Shown in pieces: positions 1-9,806 of a stretch of 64,000 nucleotides of DNA; within the stretch, counting starts at the first letter, position 1, and the number at the start of each line of letters is the position of its first letter. The stretch comes from Synechococcus sp. BIOS-E4-1 (GTDB lineage: Bacteria > Cyanobacteriota > Cyanobacteriia > PCC-6307 > Cyanobiaceae), in assembly GCF_014279995.1 (NCBI RefSeq), contig NZ_CP047935.1, positions 469,243 to 533,242 of the forward strand, in the 5' to 3' direction. The notes below the pieces were generated by a model. That model was not told the origin of the DNA, did no database searches, and saw only the letters and a program-made list of their open reading frames with translations. A program made the translations under genes and the position numbers.

Positions 1-893
1 TTCAGTTGCTAGAGCACTTCATGACGGCGATGCGCGATGACACGGCACGCCCTCAGATTGCGCAACTCACCGAGCTGGGCTTGGTTGAGATGACGCGCAA
101 GCGTCAGGGGCAGAACATTTACGAGCTGTTCGGTCGAGTCTCCCCTGGTTACGAGGCAGTGCTGCCTGGTAAGGATCTTCCTCAGCCTCAAGCTGCTGCC
201 ACAGGCCTTGTGAGGTCAGCAACATCGGTGCGTGCGGAAGTCCCTGCCTCCGCTGACTCAGGGGGAGGCCGCCGCCGTAGGGGTGGCCGCGGCCGGCCTA
301 ATGGATCCACTGAGCCCAAGTTGGTTGACTCGACCCTGGAGACCGCTGTTGCCGGTGAATCCACATCGGAGGCCATGGAGCCTGCGGGCGCCAACCGCCG
401 TCAGGATCCTGAACTGGTCGCTGTGCCGATGGACGACGACCAGGAAAGGGTTTTTGGCTGGTTGGGTCTGAATCCTGTGCTCCTGCTGGATCCACCTCCT
501 GAAAATGACAACCTGCTGGTGCGTGTGGTCCGACCGGGGGAAGATGCCGACTCGGTCCTGGAGGACGCGAGACAGCAGCTCGCTGCCAGTTCAGGTCGCC
601 GCCGTCGTCGCGGCTCCCGTGGAGGTCGAGGAGGTGGGCGCAATGGTTCAACCGCTCCGACAGATTCGCCCGTGTCTGCCTCGGGTCCCGCTGAAGAAGC
701 ACCATTGCTGGTTGAGATCACCCCGCTGGAGGTGACCCCCACCAACGACGTCCCGACACCGTCGCAAACGGCTGCTGGACCTGAGTCACAGCTTCCTGAA
801 CCCGTTGCAGCAGCAGTCGCTGAGCCTGAGAAGCCCGTTGAAGAGGCCCGTCCGGGCCGTCGCCGTCGACGGTCTTCCGCCATCGCCGAGTGA
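1..893 (+). CDS. rne: Ribonuclease E (C-terminal part, 5' truncated by window edge)
   Basis: This is the 3' part of a gene that begins before the window; the frame is open from base 1. The first ~60 residues look like the end of the catalytic part of RNase E/G ([19 protein letters not shown]). After it comes a low-complexity tail with Arg/Gly-rich patches near 95-100 and 195-215 of the visible part. The protein ends [12 protein letters not shown]. Cyanobacterial RNase E is known to carry a conserved Arg-rich nonapeptide of the form RRRRRRSSA that recruits polynucleotide phosphorylase, and this end matches it closely. RNase E makes the main endonucleolytic cuts in mRNA turnover and rRNA processing. 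The stop overlaps the rnhB start (GTGA), so the two are probably cotranscribed. Confidence 0.9.
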   Translation, partial: QLLEHFMTAMRDDTARPQIAQLTELGLVEMTRKRQGQNIYELFGRVSPGYEAVLPGKDLPQPQAAATGLVRSATSVRAEVPASADSGGGRRRRGGRGRPNGSTEPKLVDSTLETAVAGESTSEAMEPAGANRRQDPELVAVPMDDDQERVFGWLGLNPVLLLDPPPENDNLLVRVVRPGEDADSVLEDARQQLAASSGRRRRRGSRGGRGGGRNGSTAPTDSPVSASGPAEEAPLLVEITPLEVTPTNDVPTPSQTAAGPESQLPEPVAAAVAEPEKPVEEARPGRRRRRSSAIAE

Positions 894-1462
894 TTGTTGG
901 AGTTGATGAGGTTGGCCGTGGATGCTGGTTCGGCCCTGTCTTCGCTGCGGCGGTCAGCCTCACTGATGCCGCCGCGAATGAACTCTCCGATCTCGGCCTG
1001 ACCGACAGCAAAGCCCTCTCTCCCAAGCGCCGAGCTGCGCTGGTTCCCGAGATTGAAGCTCGAGCGACCAGCTGGGCACTTGGCCAGGCGGCCGCGCGTG
1101 ATGTGGATGCCAAGGGGATCAGGGTGGCGACGGAGCTTGCCATGCTTCGTGCTCTTCAAAAACTTTCCCAGGTCCCCGAGTTGGTTCTGGTGGATGGAGT
1201 GCTGCCCCTGCGTCTCTGGACAGGAGCTCAGCGCACCATCGTGCGTGGTGACAGCTGTGAGGCCTCGATTGCTGCCGCCAGCGTGCTGGCAAAGGAGGCG
1301 CGCGATGCCTTGATTCGTCGTCTGGCGCAACGTTTCCCTGGTTACGCACTGGAACGCCATGCCGGATATGGCACCGCTCAACATCGAGCGGCGCTGCTGG
1401 CTTCAGGTCCCACTCCGATGCATCGTCACACCTTCCTCACCAAGGTGTTTTCCGGGGTCTGA
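890..1462 (+). CDS. rnhB: Ribonuclease HII
   Basis: The enzyme cleaves the RNA strand of RNA-DNA hybrids, especially single ribonucleotides embedded in DNA. The 190-residue protein opens with the active-site block [13 protein letters not shown], equivalent to the usual DEAGRGxxAGPV. Other catalytic acids appear in LTDSKALS and LVDGVLPL, and the C-terminal block [11 protein letters not shown] is typical of the family. The GTG start at 890 overlaps the RNase E stop by four bases. The N-terminus is short, with the first catalytic Asp at about residue 5. The 3' end runs 60 bases into the convergent DUF1997 gene. Confidence 0.93.
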   Translation: MIVGVDEVGRGCWFGPVFAAAVSLTDAAANELSDLGLTDSKALSPKRRAALVPEIEARATSWALGQAAARDVDAKGIRVATELAMLRALQKLSQVPELVLVDGVLPLRLWTGAQRTIVRGDSCEASIAAASVLAKEARDALIRRLAQRFPGYALERHAGYGTAQHRAALLASGPTPMHRHTFLTKVFSGV

Positions 1463-2008
1463 GCGCTGCTCCGCACTTGTGGTCTCCCCGGCCTCGGCCG
1501 GTTGCAGTGCCCAGTCTTCAAAATCTCGCACCAGCTGTCGCCCGACCCGACCTTTGATCGTCATCAGGATGCCGTTCAGGATTGACTCGCCGGTGCTTTC
1601 CAGCACTCGTCTTGGAATCAGCTTCAGCAGTGGTGGCTGGCTGACATGCACTCCGAGCTTGGCCTCGCCCTGCAAGCCGTGATCCGCCACTTCGAGTAAT
1701 GCTTCCAGGCTCAGCTGGAAGTCATCGACAAGGCCAAGTCCATCCAGAGTTGCATCGGTCGCCTGAATGGCGATCGTTCCATCACCCTGCTCGATCTTCA
1801 GCGAAACGACAGGACAGACCTGCAGCTGAAACACTTGCAGTGTGGTGACGGTGTATCGGTAACGGCCAGGCCCGATTCTGTCGAGCTGACGCGCATCCAG
1901 AAGAGCTTTAATCACCCGGTCTTCCTGTCGCAGGTAGCTGCGCAGGTGTTCACTCTGGTTGGCGACCGGCAGATCGAGATGCTGACTGGCGCGGAAGGCA
2001 AGGGTCAT
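1403..2008 (-). CDS. DUF1997 family protein
   Basis: A 201-residue protein of the DUF1997 family, widespread in cyanobacteria and plastid-bearing eukaryotes and of unknown function. It begins [15 protein letters not shown] and has the pattern of a lipid-binding-like beta fold (repeated hydrophobic strands such as [15 protein letters not shown]), followed by a helical segment ending [17 protein letters not shown]. No catalytic motif or membrane segment is visible. The last ~20 codons overlap the 3' end of rnhB on the other strand. It is divergent from pheA. Confidence 0.75.
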   Translation of the reverse strand: MTLAFRASQHLDLPVANQSEHLRSYLRQEDRVIKALLDARQLDRIGPGRYRYTVTTLQVFQLQVCPVVSLKIEQGDGTIAIQATDATLDGLGLVDDFQLSLEALLEVADHGLQGEAKLGVHVSQPPLLKLIPRRVLESTGESILNGILMTIKGRVGRQLVRDFEDWALQPAEAGETTSAEQRSDPGKHLGEEGVTMHRSGT

Positions 2009-2058
2009 GCCCCTTGTGCTGACGCGGCATGATCCTATCGATGCAAGTGCTTGGATCC

Positions 2059-2898
2059 ATGCCGATTCGGATGGCGTTTCTTGGGCCGGAAGGCACCTAT
2101 GGAGAGCGAGCGGCTAAAGAGATGATCCGGCTTGAACAGATCAGTGATGCTGCGTTGGTGGCATGCACCGGGCTGCGTTCAGTGGTCGACCATGTTGCTG
2201 ATGGCCGTTGTCAGGCTGCTGTGGTGCCTGTTGAGAACTCGGTGGAGGGTGGTGTCACGGCCAGTCTTGATGCCCTCTGGTCTCATCCCGATCTGTGTAT
2301 TCGACGCGCTTTGGTTCTGCCGATCCGCCACGCCCTGCTCAGTAGTGGTTCGATTGAGAGCGTGACTGAGGTTCTGTCTCACCCTCAGGCGCTGGCACAA
2401 TGCAGCGGCTGGTTGTCAACCCATCTGCCGCAGGCGCTCCAACTACCGACCACATCCACGGCGGAAGCCGCTCGGATGGTCAAAGGCAGCCGTTTCAGAG
2501 CAGCGATTGCGGATCGCTCCGTTGGCGAACTGCAGGGTCTCGGGGAACTGGCGTTCCCGGTCAATGATGTTGTGGGCAACAGGACCCGCTTTCTGCTGCT
2601 GCATCGCGGAGAGCGTCTGCGCGATGGGCAGATCGCAAGCCTGGCCTTCTCTCTGCATCGCAATGCTCCTGGGGCCCTGATCGAAGCTCTTCAGGCGATT
2701 GCCGGCCTGGGGCTGAACATGAGCAGAATCGAGTCGAGACCGTCGAAACGCGAGTTGGGTGAATACGTGTTCTTTGTGGATGTGGAATTGCCAGCTTCCT
2801 GTGTGGATGACGTGCTGACCAAACTCGAGGCCCTTCTCAGCCCGCTGTGTGAGCATCTGGCCAATTTCGGCGCTTATCCCAGCTCGGAATTCAACTAA
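2059..2898 (+). CDS. pheA: Prephenate dehydratase
   Basis: The enzyme converts prephenate to phenylpyruvate in phenylalanine synthesis. The protein starts MPIRMAFLGPEGTYGERAA; the open frame extends ten codons further up to 2029, but the family N-terminus fits ATG 2059. The catalytic half carries VPVENSVEGGV and the conserved GNRTRFLLL block (NxTRF). The last ~80 residues form an ACT regulatory domain (GALIEALQAIAGLGLNMSRI, then ESRPSK), which in this family binds phenylalanine for feedback inhibition. It is monofunctional, with no chorismate mutase domain. Its stop overlaps the stop of the convergent methyltransferase. Confidence 0.95.
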   Translation: MPIRMAFLGPEGTYGERAAKEMIRLEQISDAALVACTGLRSVVDHVADGRCQAAVVPVENSVEGGVTASLDALWSHPDLCIRRALVLPIRHALLSSGSIESVTEVLSHPQALAQCSGWLSTHLPQALQLPTTSTAEAARMVKGSRFRAAIADRSVGELQGLGELAFPVNDVVGNRTRFLLLHRGERLRDGQIASLAFSLHRNAPGALIEALQAIAGLGLNMSRIESRPSKRELGEYVFFVDVELPASCVDDVLTKLEALLSPLCEHLANFGAYPSSEFN

Positions 2899-3839
2899 TC
2901 AGAGGCGAGGCGAAACACGCCGAACTGCATCATTCCCCGGGCGAATGCCCAGCGCATCAACAACATCGTTGGAGTTTCGCGCAGGCCTTGAAGCAGGGCG
3001 GGCGGGCCGAGTTTGAGCACGGCGGCGGGCCGTCGGAACCCTTCCAGGATCGATTCATTCCAGGAAGGGAGAGTCGCCCTGGTCCAGTCTGCTGTATCGA
3101 TCAGCCCCCTGCGTTGACAGCTGCTTTCCAGGTTGTGCTGGAACCCCGGGATGCTGGCGAATTCGGGATGAGCCCACTGAGTGAGCAGCTGGTGCATCAC
3201 CCAGCGTTCGCGGGCATCCAGCGCACCGTCGCGAGGATCGCGACGGTTCCAATCAGCGACAGCCAATGCTCCACCCGGTTTCAGAACCCTGAGGAGTTCA
3301 TCAGCAAACCGTTGCTTATCCGGCATGTGGGGGCCTGCCTCCACACTCCACACCGCGTCGAATTCGGCGTCCGCAAGATTCAGGTTCAGCGCGTCCATCA
3401 CGGCAAAGCGGCAGGACAGGTTGTCCGGCGTTAGATCCGTGGCCCGTTGGATCTGTGCGGGACTGATGCTGATGCCGAGTACGTCAAATCCATAGTCCCT
3501 GGCGAGAATCCTGGCGCTGCCGCCGATCCCACAGCCCACATCGAGCACCCTTGATCCGGGGGGCAGGCGATCCAACCCACTCCAATGCACGAGTTCGTGC
3601 ACGAAATCGGCTTTGGCACGGCGGAAATCCCGTCGAATCGGAGGATCTCCGTAATGTCCAAGATGCACGTGCTCCCCCCAGAGGGTCTCGAGCAGCCGGT
3701 CTTCGGTCCAGGCGTCATAGGCAGAAGCGACGCTTTCACTGGAGTGATAGGTCCGGCTACGTCGAGTCCAGAGTCCATAAGCCCCCGCAGCGGCGGCGAG
3801 ACCGATCACGGCCGGAGCCAAAAAAGTGGTGAGAGACAT
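2895..3839 (-). CDS. MPBQ/MSBQ methyltransferase (tocopherol/plastoquinone pathway)
   Basis: A SAM-dependent methyltransferase of ~314 residues, very like Synechocystis Sll0418, which methylates 2-methyl-6-phytyl- and solanesyl-benzoquinol. Shared features are an N-terminal hydrophobic segment (residues ~5-23), then YDAWTEDRLLE, WGEHVHLGHYGDPP, the SAM motif VLDVGCGIGGSARILA, the WSVEAGPHMPDK block and ELLRVLKPGG. The N-terminal helix suggests membrane attachment. ATG 3839 is chosen: its ATG overlaps the upstream TGA by one base (TGATG), which suggests translational coupling with the Lon-domain gene. A TTG one codon earlier is possible. Confidence 0.85.
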   Translation of the reverse strand: MSLTTFLAPAVIGLAAAAGAYGLWTRRSRTYHSSESVASAYDAWTEDRLLETLWGEHVHLGHYGDPPIRRDFRRAKADFVHELVHWSGLDRLPPGSRVLDVGCGIGGSARILARDYGFDVLGISISPAQIQRATDLTPDNLSCRFAVMDALNLNLADAEFDAVWSVEAGPHMPDKQRFADELLRVLKPGGALAVADWNRRDPRDGALDARERWVMHQLLTQWAHPEFASIPGFQHNLESSCQRRGLIDTADWTRATLPSWNESILEGFRRPAAVLKLGPPALLQGLRETPTMLLMRWAFARGMMQFGVFRLASD

Positions 3840-4501
3840 CAACCGTTGCCGGAATCGGCGGAGGAGAGGGTGTCGCGCAGCACGGTGCGTGCAGCCAGCT
3901 GACGACGGGTTTCATCGAGCATTTCGAACTCCTGTTCGAGACGGGTACGGGTACTCGTGAGCTCAAGAAGTTCCTGCTGTTGATCTGCCACGGGGCCACC
4001 CAGGTGAGCACCGATCCAGAACGACAGCTCTCTTGGCAGGTCGGGCAGATCGTCAGGAAGTGCGGTGGGGGAATCGGTGAGCTTGCCTGTCAGTTCCACC
4101 ACATCTCTGAGGGCTTTGGTGACGAAATCGCTGAGGGTGTGAAGCTGATCGAGATCGCTCTCAGGCTCATCCTCAATCCAGCTCACCATGGCCGTACGGA
4201 AAGGCGTCTCACGGGTCACATTCAGCACCCGAAAACGCTGTTGTCCGAGCGTCACGATGTTGCTGCGACCGTCCTCCCCCGTCTGATGCTGGATCACTTC
4301 GGCACAACAGCCGATGGTCGCCATGCTTTGGCTGCGGGGGTCCCAACGGACGACACCAAAGCGTCGATCGGTTTCCAGGACGCTCTGCAGCATCATCCGA
4401 TAGCGCGACTCAAAAATGTGCAGGGGCAGCACGTCGCTGGGGAACAGAACGACATCCGGCAGAGGAAATAACGGAAGCTCTCTGACGGACAGGTCAGCCA
4501 C
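3839..4501 (-). CDS. Lon N-terminal (substrate-binding) domain protein
   Basis: A 220-residue stand-alone LON substrate-binding (LAN) domain protein. It begins MADLSVRELPLFPLPDVVLFPSDVLPLHIFE, the classical Lon N-terminal strand pattern, with PLHIFESRYRMM following. It has no AAA+ ATPase or Ser-Lys protease domain, so it is not Lon itself. Such proteins are common in cyanobacteria and their biochemical role is not established. It lies 57 bases downstream of rpsJ on the same strand and overlaps the next gene, suggesting an rpsJ-LON-methyltransferase transcription unit. Confidence 0.85.
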   Translation of the reverse strand: MADLSVRELPLFPLPDVVLFPSDVLPLHIFESRYRMMLQSVLETDRRFGVVRWDPRSQSMATIGCCAEVIQHQTGEDGRSNIVTLGQQRFRVLNVTRETPFRTAMVSWIEDEPESDLDQLHTLSDFVTKALRDVVELTGKLTDSPTALPDDLPDLPRELSFWIGAHLGGPVADQQQELLELTSTRTRLEQEFEMLDETRRQLAARTVLRDTLSSADSGNG

Positions 4502-4558
4502 GCAGGAAATTCTCGAGGGCTCGAATCCTAGGCAGCTGACTGAATGAACGGGCTCGGC

Positions 4559-4879
4559 TCAGAGCTTGACCTCAATATCCACGCCGCTGGGCAGATCGAG
4601 CTTCATCAGAGCATCGATTGTCTTGGCGGAAGGGCTGTAGATATCGATGATTCGGCGGTGGGTCCTGGTCTCGAAATGTTCCCTGGAATCCTTGTCCACA
4701 TGGGGTGAGCGAAGAACACAGTAAATCTTGCGCTTGGTCGGAAGGGGAATGGGCCCGATCGCCGTTGCTGCAGTGTTATCGGCGGTTTCAATGATTTTGT
4801 CGCAGGACAGATCCAGCATGCGGCGGTCAAACGCCTTGAGGCGGATGCGGATCTTCTGTTGGGCGATTGCAGTGGACAT
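4559..4879 (-). CDS. rpsJ: 30S ribosomal protein S10
   Basis: S10 of the small subunit head, also the NusE antitermination partner. The protein is 106 residues with the family signatures [43 protein letters not shown] and the C-terminal [13 protein letters not shown]. In cyanobacteria rpsJ typically sits behind tuf instead of at the head of the S10 operon, and that is so here. A strong hairpin lies between tuf and rpsJ. Confidence 0.97.
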   Translation of the reverse strand: MSTAIAQQKIRIRLKAFDRRMLDLSCDKIIETADNTAATAIGPIPLPTKRKIYCVLRSPHVDKDSREHFETRTHRRIIDIYSPSAKTIDALMKLDLPSGVDIEVKL

Positions 4880-4975
4880 GAAGCGCGAAGAAATCTCCTG
4901 CGGAGATCACGAGAGGTGGATTGTCGAGGTGCAGATCGAACGTGTTTGAGCAACGTTCGAGTCGTTTGGAATGTT

Positions 4976-5009
4976 AAAGGATGGCCTGACAGCAGTCAGA
5001 CCATCCTTT
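4976..5009 (-). terminator. Strong hairpin between tuf and rpsJ
   Basis: An inverted repeat pairs AAAGGATGG (4976-4984) with CCATCCTTT (5001-5009), and after one mismatch CTGAC (4986-4990) with GTCAG (4995-4999), leaving loop AGCA. It starts 18 bases after the tuf stop on the minus strand. Only three U residues follow, so it may be a partial terminator or an mRNA-processing structure that lowers rpsJ relative to tuf. Confidence 0.6.
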
Positions 5010-5027
5010 TGATCATCCCGGTCTAGA

Positions 5028-6227
5028 TCACTCGATGATCTTGGAGACGACGCCTGCGCCGATGGTGCGACCACCCTCGCGGATAGCGAAGCGCATGCCC
5101 ATTTCCATGGCGACTGGGCAGATCAATTCGCCGGTCATCTTGATGTTGTCTCCAGGCATCACCATTTCCACGTTGCTGCCATCCTCTGCGGTGAAGGCGG
5201 TGATCTGACCGGTCACGTCCGTGGTGCGGATGTAGAACTGCGGGCGGTAGCCAGCAAAGAAAGGCGTATGGCGGCCACCTTCCTCTTTTTTGAGAACGTA
5301 AACCTGACCCTCAAATTTGGTGTGAGGGGTGATCGATCCGGGCTTCACGAGCACCATGCCGCGCTCGATGTCTTCCTTCTGAATGCCACGAAGCAGCAGA
5401 CCCACATTGTCACCAGCCATGCCCTCATCGAGCAGCTTGCGGAACATCTCCACACCGGTGACGGTGGTTTTGCGTGGCTCTCTGATGCCGACGATTTCCA
5501 CTTCTTCGCCAACCTTGACGATGCCTCGCTCAATACGACCTGTCGCCACGGTGCCACGGCCGGTGATGGAGAAGACATCCTCAACAGCCATGAGGAAAGG
5601 CTTGTCAACTTCGCGCTCTGGCTCAGGGATGTTGGCATCAACAGCCGCCATCAGCTCCTCGATCTTGGACTCCCATTCAGCGTCGCCTTCGATCGCCTTC
5701 AGGCCGGAGACCTGCACTACGGGAATATCGTCGCCGGGGAAGTCGTAGCTGGAGAGCAGTTCGCGGATCTCCATTTCCACCAGTTCGATGATCTCCTCGT
5801 CATCGACCATGTCGCACTTGTTCAGTGCAACCACCAGGGCCGGCACGCCAACCTGCTTGGCCAGCAGGATGTGCTCCTTGGTCTGGGCCATGGGACCGTC
5901 GGTTGCGGCACACACGAGGATGGCGCCATCCATCTGAGCGGCACCGGTGATCATGTTCTTCACATAGTCCGCGTGGCCAGGACAGTCGACGTGGGCGTAG
6001 TGACGCGAGTCGGTCTCGTATTCGACGTGAGCGGTATTGATGGTGATCCCGCGCTCGCGCTCTTCAGGAGCGCCGTCGATATCGGCATAGTCCTGAACCT
6101 CTGCTTGTCCCTTTTTGGCGAGCACGTTGGTAATCGCTGCGGTGAGGGTTGTCTTGCCGTGGTCAACGTGGCCGATCGTGCCGATGTTGACGTGGGGCTT
6201 GTTCCTTTCGAACTTCTCGCGTGCCAT
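5028..6227 (-). CDS. tuf: Elongation factor Tu
   Basis: EF-Tu delivers aminoacyl-tRNA to the ribosome as a GTP complex. The 399-residue protein has all the GTPase motifs: [10 protein letters not shown] (G1), the G2 block [21 protein letters not shown] (G3), NKCD (G4) and SGLKA (G5). Domain 2 and 3 signatures ([31 protein letters not shown]) follow and it ends VVSKIIE. It lies 42 bases after fusA in the str cluster. The long open frame on the opposite strand is a composition shadow. Confidence 0.98.
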   Translation of the reverse strand: MAREKFERNKPHVNIGTIGHVDHGKTTLTAAITNVLAKKGQAEVQDYADIDGAPEERERGITINTAHVEYETDSRHYAHVDCPGHADYVKNMITGAAQMDGAILVCAATDGPMAQTKEHILLAKQVGVPALVVALNKCDMVDDEEIIELVEMEIRELLSSYDFPGDDIPVVQVSGLKAIEGDAEWESKIEELMAAVDANIPEPEREVDKPFLMAVEDVFSITGRGTVATGRIERGIVKVGEEVEIVGIREPRKTTVTGVEMFRKLLDEGMAGDNVGLLLRGIQKEDIERGMVLVKPGSITPHTKFEGQVYVLKKEEGGRHTPFFAGYRPQFYIRTTDVTGQITAFTAEDGSNVEMVMPGDNIKMTGELICPVAMEMGMRFAIREGGRTIGAGVVSKIIE

Positions 6228-6269
6228 TTTGGTTAAAGAATCGGGGGTGGAATTAAAAGGGGGTAGAGA

Positions 6270-8345
6270 TCAGGAATTGCCCTGATTCTTGGAGATGATG
6301 GCCTCGGCCACGTTGCGAGGAACATCCTCATAGTGGCTGAATTCCATCGAGAAAATACCCCGACCCTGGGTCATGGATCGGAGCTCGGTGGCATAGCCGA
6401 ACATCTCGGCCAAGGGCACCTTGGCCGAGACTTTTGACGTGCCATCGTCAATTGCCTGACCTTCGACCTGGCCCCTGCGGGAGGACAGGTCGCCGATGAT
6501 CGAGCCGAGGAAATCCTCGGGGACCTCGACCTCGACCTTCATCATCGGCTCAAGAAGCACTGGATTGCACTTCTTGACGGCGTCCTTGAAGGCCATCGAA
6601 CCGGCAATCTTGAATGCCATCTCCGACGAGTCCACATCGTGATATGAACCGTCGACCATGGTGACTTTGACGTCGATCATGGGGAATCCAGCAATCACGC
6701 CGGACTCACAGGTCTCCTTCATGCCCATTTCCGAAGGCTTGATGAATTCCTTGGGGACGACACCACCAACAATCTTGTTGATGAATTCAAAGCCGGATTC
6801 GGGTTCACCCGGCTCCATTTCGATCACCACATGGCCGTACTGACCCTTACCGCCGGTCTGACGAGAGAATTTGCCCTCGCCTCTTGATGCCGCGCGAATG
6901 GTTTCGCGATAGGAGACCTGAGGAGCACCGATATTGGCTTCCACCTTGAATTCGCGCAGCATCCTGTCGACCAGGATCTCCAGGTGGAGCTCACCCATGC
7001 CGGCAATCACGGTCTGACCAGTCTCTGAATCAGTTCTCACACGGAAGGTGGGATCTTCTTCAGCCAGTGCGACAAGAGCTTTGGAGAGTTTCTCCATATC
7101 ACCCTTTGTCTTGGGCTCAACCGCCACGGAAATGACCGGTTCCGGAACAAACAGTGTCTCAAGGACAATCGGATCCTCAACCGAGCACAGAGTGTCTCCG
7201 GTGGTTGTGTTCTTCAGACCTAGAACAGCGCCCAGATCGCCAGCTCGTAGTGCATCGACTTCCTCGCGGTCATCGGCCTTCAGCACTACCAGCCTGGAGA
7301 TACGCTCTTTGCTGTCCTTGGTTGAGTTGAGGACGTAGCTGCCCTTCTCGAGAACACCGGAGTACATCCGAACAAAGGTGAGCTTGCCGTAGGGATCGGC
7401 CATCACCTTGAAGGCCAGAGCACTGAAAGGCGCTTTGTCGTCGGAGGGGCGAACAGCTTCCTTGCCATCGGGCAGGACTCCCTGGATGGGAGGAACATCC
7501 ACTGGTGCCGGCAGATAGTCGACAACCGCATCGAGAACAAGCTGCACACCTTTGTTCTTGAAAGCGGAGCCACAAAGCACGGGCACAAGGCCATGCCTCA
7601 GAACTCCTTCGCGGATGCCGTTTTTGAGCTCCTCAATCGAAAGCTCACCGGTTTCCAGGAATTTCTCGATCAGGTTTTCGTCGTTCTCGGCAACGGTTTC
7701 CATCAGGACGTTGCGCCATTCATCCACCTGATCCTTCATCTCAGCCGGAACATCGGTGACTTCGATGTTCTGACCGAGATCGTCTTTATAGATGTGCGCC
7801 TGATTGGCCACGAGATCAATGATGCCGCTCAGCTCGCCTTCAGCGCCGATGGGCAGCTGAATCGGAACGGCATTCGCTTTGAGGCGATCCTTGATTTGAC
7901 CGTGGACCTTGAGGAAGTCGGCGCCGGTGCGATCCATCTTGTTGACGAACACCATTCGGGGAACGGAATAGCGGTCGGCCTGACGCCAGACGGTTTCTGA
8001 CTGAGGCTGGACGCCTCCAACCGCGCAGAACACCGCAATCACACCGTCAAGCACGCGCATGGAGCGCTCCACCTCGATGGTGAAGTCCACGTGGCCAGGC
8101 GTATCGATGATGTTGATGCGGTGATCCTTCCAGCTGGTGGAAATTGCCGCAGCAGTGATGGTGATGCCCCGCTCGCGCTCCTGGGCCATCCAGTCGGTCA
8201 CTGCCGCACCGTCGTGCACTTCACCGATCTTGTGAACCACGCCTGAATAGAACAGAATCCGTTCTGTCGTGGTGGTTTTGCCCGCATCAATGTGGGCAGC
8301 GATACCAATATTTCTGACGCGTTCCAGGGGAAAGGCGCGAGCCAC
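6270..8345 (-). CDS. fusA: Elongation factor G
   Basis: EF-G is the translocation GTPase. The GTG at 8345 gives a 691-residue protein beginning [20 protein letters not shown], the expected N-terminus; the open frame runs 60 codons further but that part is low-complexity non-family sequence. Motifs: [12 protein letters not shown] (G1), RGITITAAA (G2), DTPGHVDFT (G3), NKMDR (G4). The C-terminal domains show [23 protein letters not shown] and the [12 protein letters not shown] block. It lies between rpsG and tuf. Confidence 0.97.
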   Translation of the reverse strand: MARAFPLERVRNIGIAAHIDAGKTTTTERILFYSGVVHKIGEVHDGAAVTDWMAQERERGITITAAAISTSWKDHRINIIDTPGHVDFTIEVERSMRVLDGVIAVFCAVGGVQPQSETVWRQADRYSVPRMVFVNKMDRTGADFLKVHGQIKDRLKANAVPIQLPIGAEGELSGIIDLVANQAHIYKDDLGQNIEVTDVPAEMKDQVDEWRNVLMETVAENDENLIEKFLETGELSIEELKNGIREGVLRHGLVPVLCGSAFKNKGVQLVLDAVVDYLPAPVDVPPIQGVLPDGKEAVRPSDDKAPFSALAFKVMADPYGKLTFVRMYSGVLEKGSYVLNSTKDSKERISRLVVLKADDREEVDALRAGDLGAVLGLKNTTTGDTLCSVEDPIVLETLFVPEPVISVAVEPKTKGDMEKLSKALVALAEEDPTFRVRTDSETGQTVIAGMGELHLEILVDRMLREFKVEANIGAPQVSYRETIRAASRGEGKFSRQTGGKGQYGHVVIEMEPGEPESGFEFINKIVGGVVPKEFIKPSEMGMKETCESGVIAGFPMIDVKVTMVDGSYHDVDSSEMAFKIAGSMAFKDAVKKCNPVLLEPMMKVEVEVPEDFLGSIIGDLSSRRGQVEGQAIDDGTSKVSAKVPLAEMFGYATELRSMTQGRGIFSMEFSHYEDVPRNVAEAIISKNQGNS

Positions 8346-8430
8346 AGGAAACTCCGGGGTGGGGCGTAAAAAGGCGGGTGAGATCCTACAGGTCCGCCCT
8401 GAGCAATCGAGGCTTAAGGGCGGGCTTGGA

Positions 8431-8901
8431 TCAGTAGCGGTAGTGGGCGAATGCCTTGTTGGCTTCTGCCATCTTGTGGGTTTCTTCCCGCTTGCGAACG
8501 GCACTGCCGGCTTCATTGGCAGCATCCATCAGTTCACCAGCAAGCTTCTGAGCCATGCTGCGACCGTTGCGAGCGCGGGAGAAACTGACAAGCCAGCGCA
8601 GAGCCATGGCTGTGCCGCGCTCCTGGCGCACTTCCATGGGCACCTGATAGGTGGCACCCCCGACGCGTCGTGCACGGACCTCCACAAGAGGAGTCGCGTT
8701 CTTCACGGCCGTCTCGAAAAGCTCGATGGGATCACCACCAGTGCGGTCGCCGATCAGGCTGAAGGCATCGGACAGGATGCGCTGTGCCGTGGACTTCTTG
8801 CCGTGCTTCATCAGCCGAGCCACAAGCATGGTGGCAAGTCGGTTGTTGAACTGGGGATCAGGGAGGACCGGGCGTTTGACGGCGGCGTTACGGCGTGACA
8901 T
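8431..8901 (-). CDS. rpsG: 30S ribosomal protein S7
   Basis: S7 is a primary 16S rRNA-binding protein that nucleates assembly of the 30S head. The 156-residue protein begins [16 protein letters not shown] and contains the conserved [19 protein letters not shown] block and the C-terminal [20 protein letters not shown]. Position between rpsL and fusA is the standard str order. Confidence 0.97.
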   Translation of the reverse strand: MSRRNAAVKRPVLPDPQFNNRLATMLVARLMKHGKKSTAQRILSDAFSLIGDRTGGDPIELFETAVKNATPLVEVRARRVGGATYQVPMEVRQERGTAMALRWLVSFSRARNGRSMAQKLAGELMDAANEAGSAVRKREETHKMAEANKAFAHYRY

Positions 8902-8976
8902 GGACTGTCAGATGAAAAGGAACAGAAAGGGGTGAAGGGAATGGATGGAACGATCCTGAAGCTGGATCGTTGGCGA

Positions 8977-9351
8977 TCATTCCTTCGGTGACTTGGCGCC
9001 GTACTTCGAACGGGACTGACGGCGGTCCTTGACCCCTGCGGTGTCAAGAGTTCCGCGAATGATGTGATACCGAACACCGGGGAGATCCTTGACTCGACCA
9101 CCGCGGATCAGCACAACCGAGTGTTCCTGCAGGTTGTGGCCGATACCGCCGATATAGGCAGTGACCTCGAAACCGGAGGTGAGGCGCACACGGGCCACTT
9201 TGCGCAAAGCCGAATTGGGCTTCTTGGGCGTGGACGTGTACACACGGGTGCAAACACCACGGCGTTCGGGGCAGGCTTTCAGAGCTGGCGATTTGGTTTT
9301 CGCCTTTGTGCTCTGGCGCTCGGTCCGGATCAGTTGCTGAATGGTTGGCAT
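8977..9351 (-). CDS. rpsL: 30S ribosomal protein S12
   Basis: S12 sits at the decoding centre. The 124-residue protein begins [13 protein letters not shown] and has the family blocks [39 protein letters not shown] and [15 protein letters not shown], followed by [16 protein letters not shown]. The lysine in PKKPNS at the usual streptomycin-response site is wild type. It is the first gene of the minus-strand str cluster. Confidence 0.97.
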   Translation of the reverse strand: MPTIQQLIRTERQSTKAKTKSPALKACPERRGVCTRVYTSTPKKPNSALRKVARVRLTSGFEVTAYIGGIGHNLQEHSVVLIRGGRVKDLPGVRYHIIRGTLDTAGVKDRRQSRSKYGAKSPKE

Positions 9352-9427
9352 CGACGGTCGCGTAGCGGCCGGAGATCCGACCTGTTCGACAATCCATCAC
9401 AATACCGGTTCGACCTGCCTGAACTGA

Positions 9428-9754
9428 TCACAGGCGGCTGAAAGCGCTGCCGCAGGCACAGCAACGCACTGCATCGTTGCTCAGGATCAGAAATCCACCG
9501 CCACTGATGTCGCTGCGGTAATCCAGCGTCAGCCCTTCCAGCAATGCGTGCTGGGCATCGGGAACATGCAGGGTGACTCCCTCTGATCTGGCAACCGGTG
9601 TTCCGCTCAGCTGGCCTGGCTGTAAACGAATGACATTCCGTTCACAGTGACCTGCCGTGAGATCCAGATGCATCACTCCTGGGGTGCCTGCAATTGCCGC
9701 CTGTCGCCCCAGTTCGGCGGCTGCAGTGGCGGTGATTTGCAGCGTGGCGCCCAT
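9428..9754 (-). CDS. IscA/HesB-like iron-sulfur assembly protein
   Basis: A small A-type carrier-like protein. From ATG 9754 it starts MGATLQITATAAAELGRQA and ends CCACGSAFSRL. The C-terminal CxCG pair of the HesB/IscA family is present, and a third Cys occurs at the expected upstream place (TAGHCERNV), so the three usual ligands can be traced. The core is more divergent than in classical IscA. An ATG 15 codons upstream (9799) is also possible. The gene lies between the phosphodiester-glycosidase-like gene and rpsL on the same strand. Confidence 0.75.
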   Translation of the reverse strand: MGATLQITATAAAELGRQAAIAGTPGVMHLDLTAGHCERNVIRLQPGQLSGTPVARSEGVTLHVPDAQHALLEGLTLDYRSDISGGGFLILSNDAVRCCACGSAFSRL

Positions 9755-9806
9755 GGAGCAAAGCTCAGGAGAGAAACCAGTTTGCCAGCCGTTGTTCAAC
9801 GACCGT

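Noticed and set aside
5268-6236. 322-residue open frame antisense to tuf
   Set aside because: It mirrors the tuf codons on the opposite strand with no family resemblance; the tuf product is certain.
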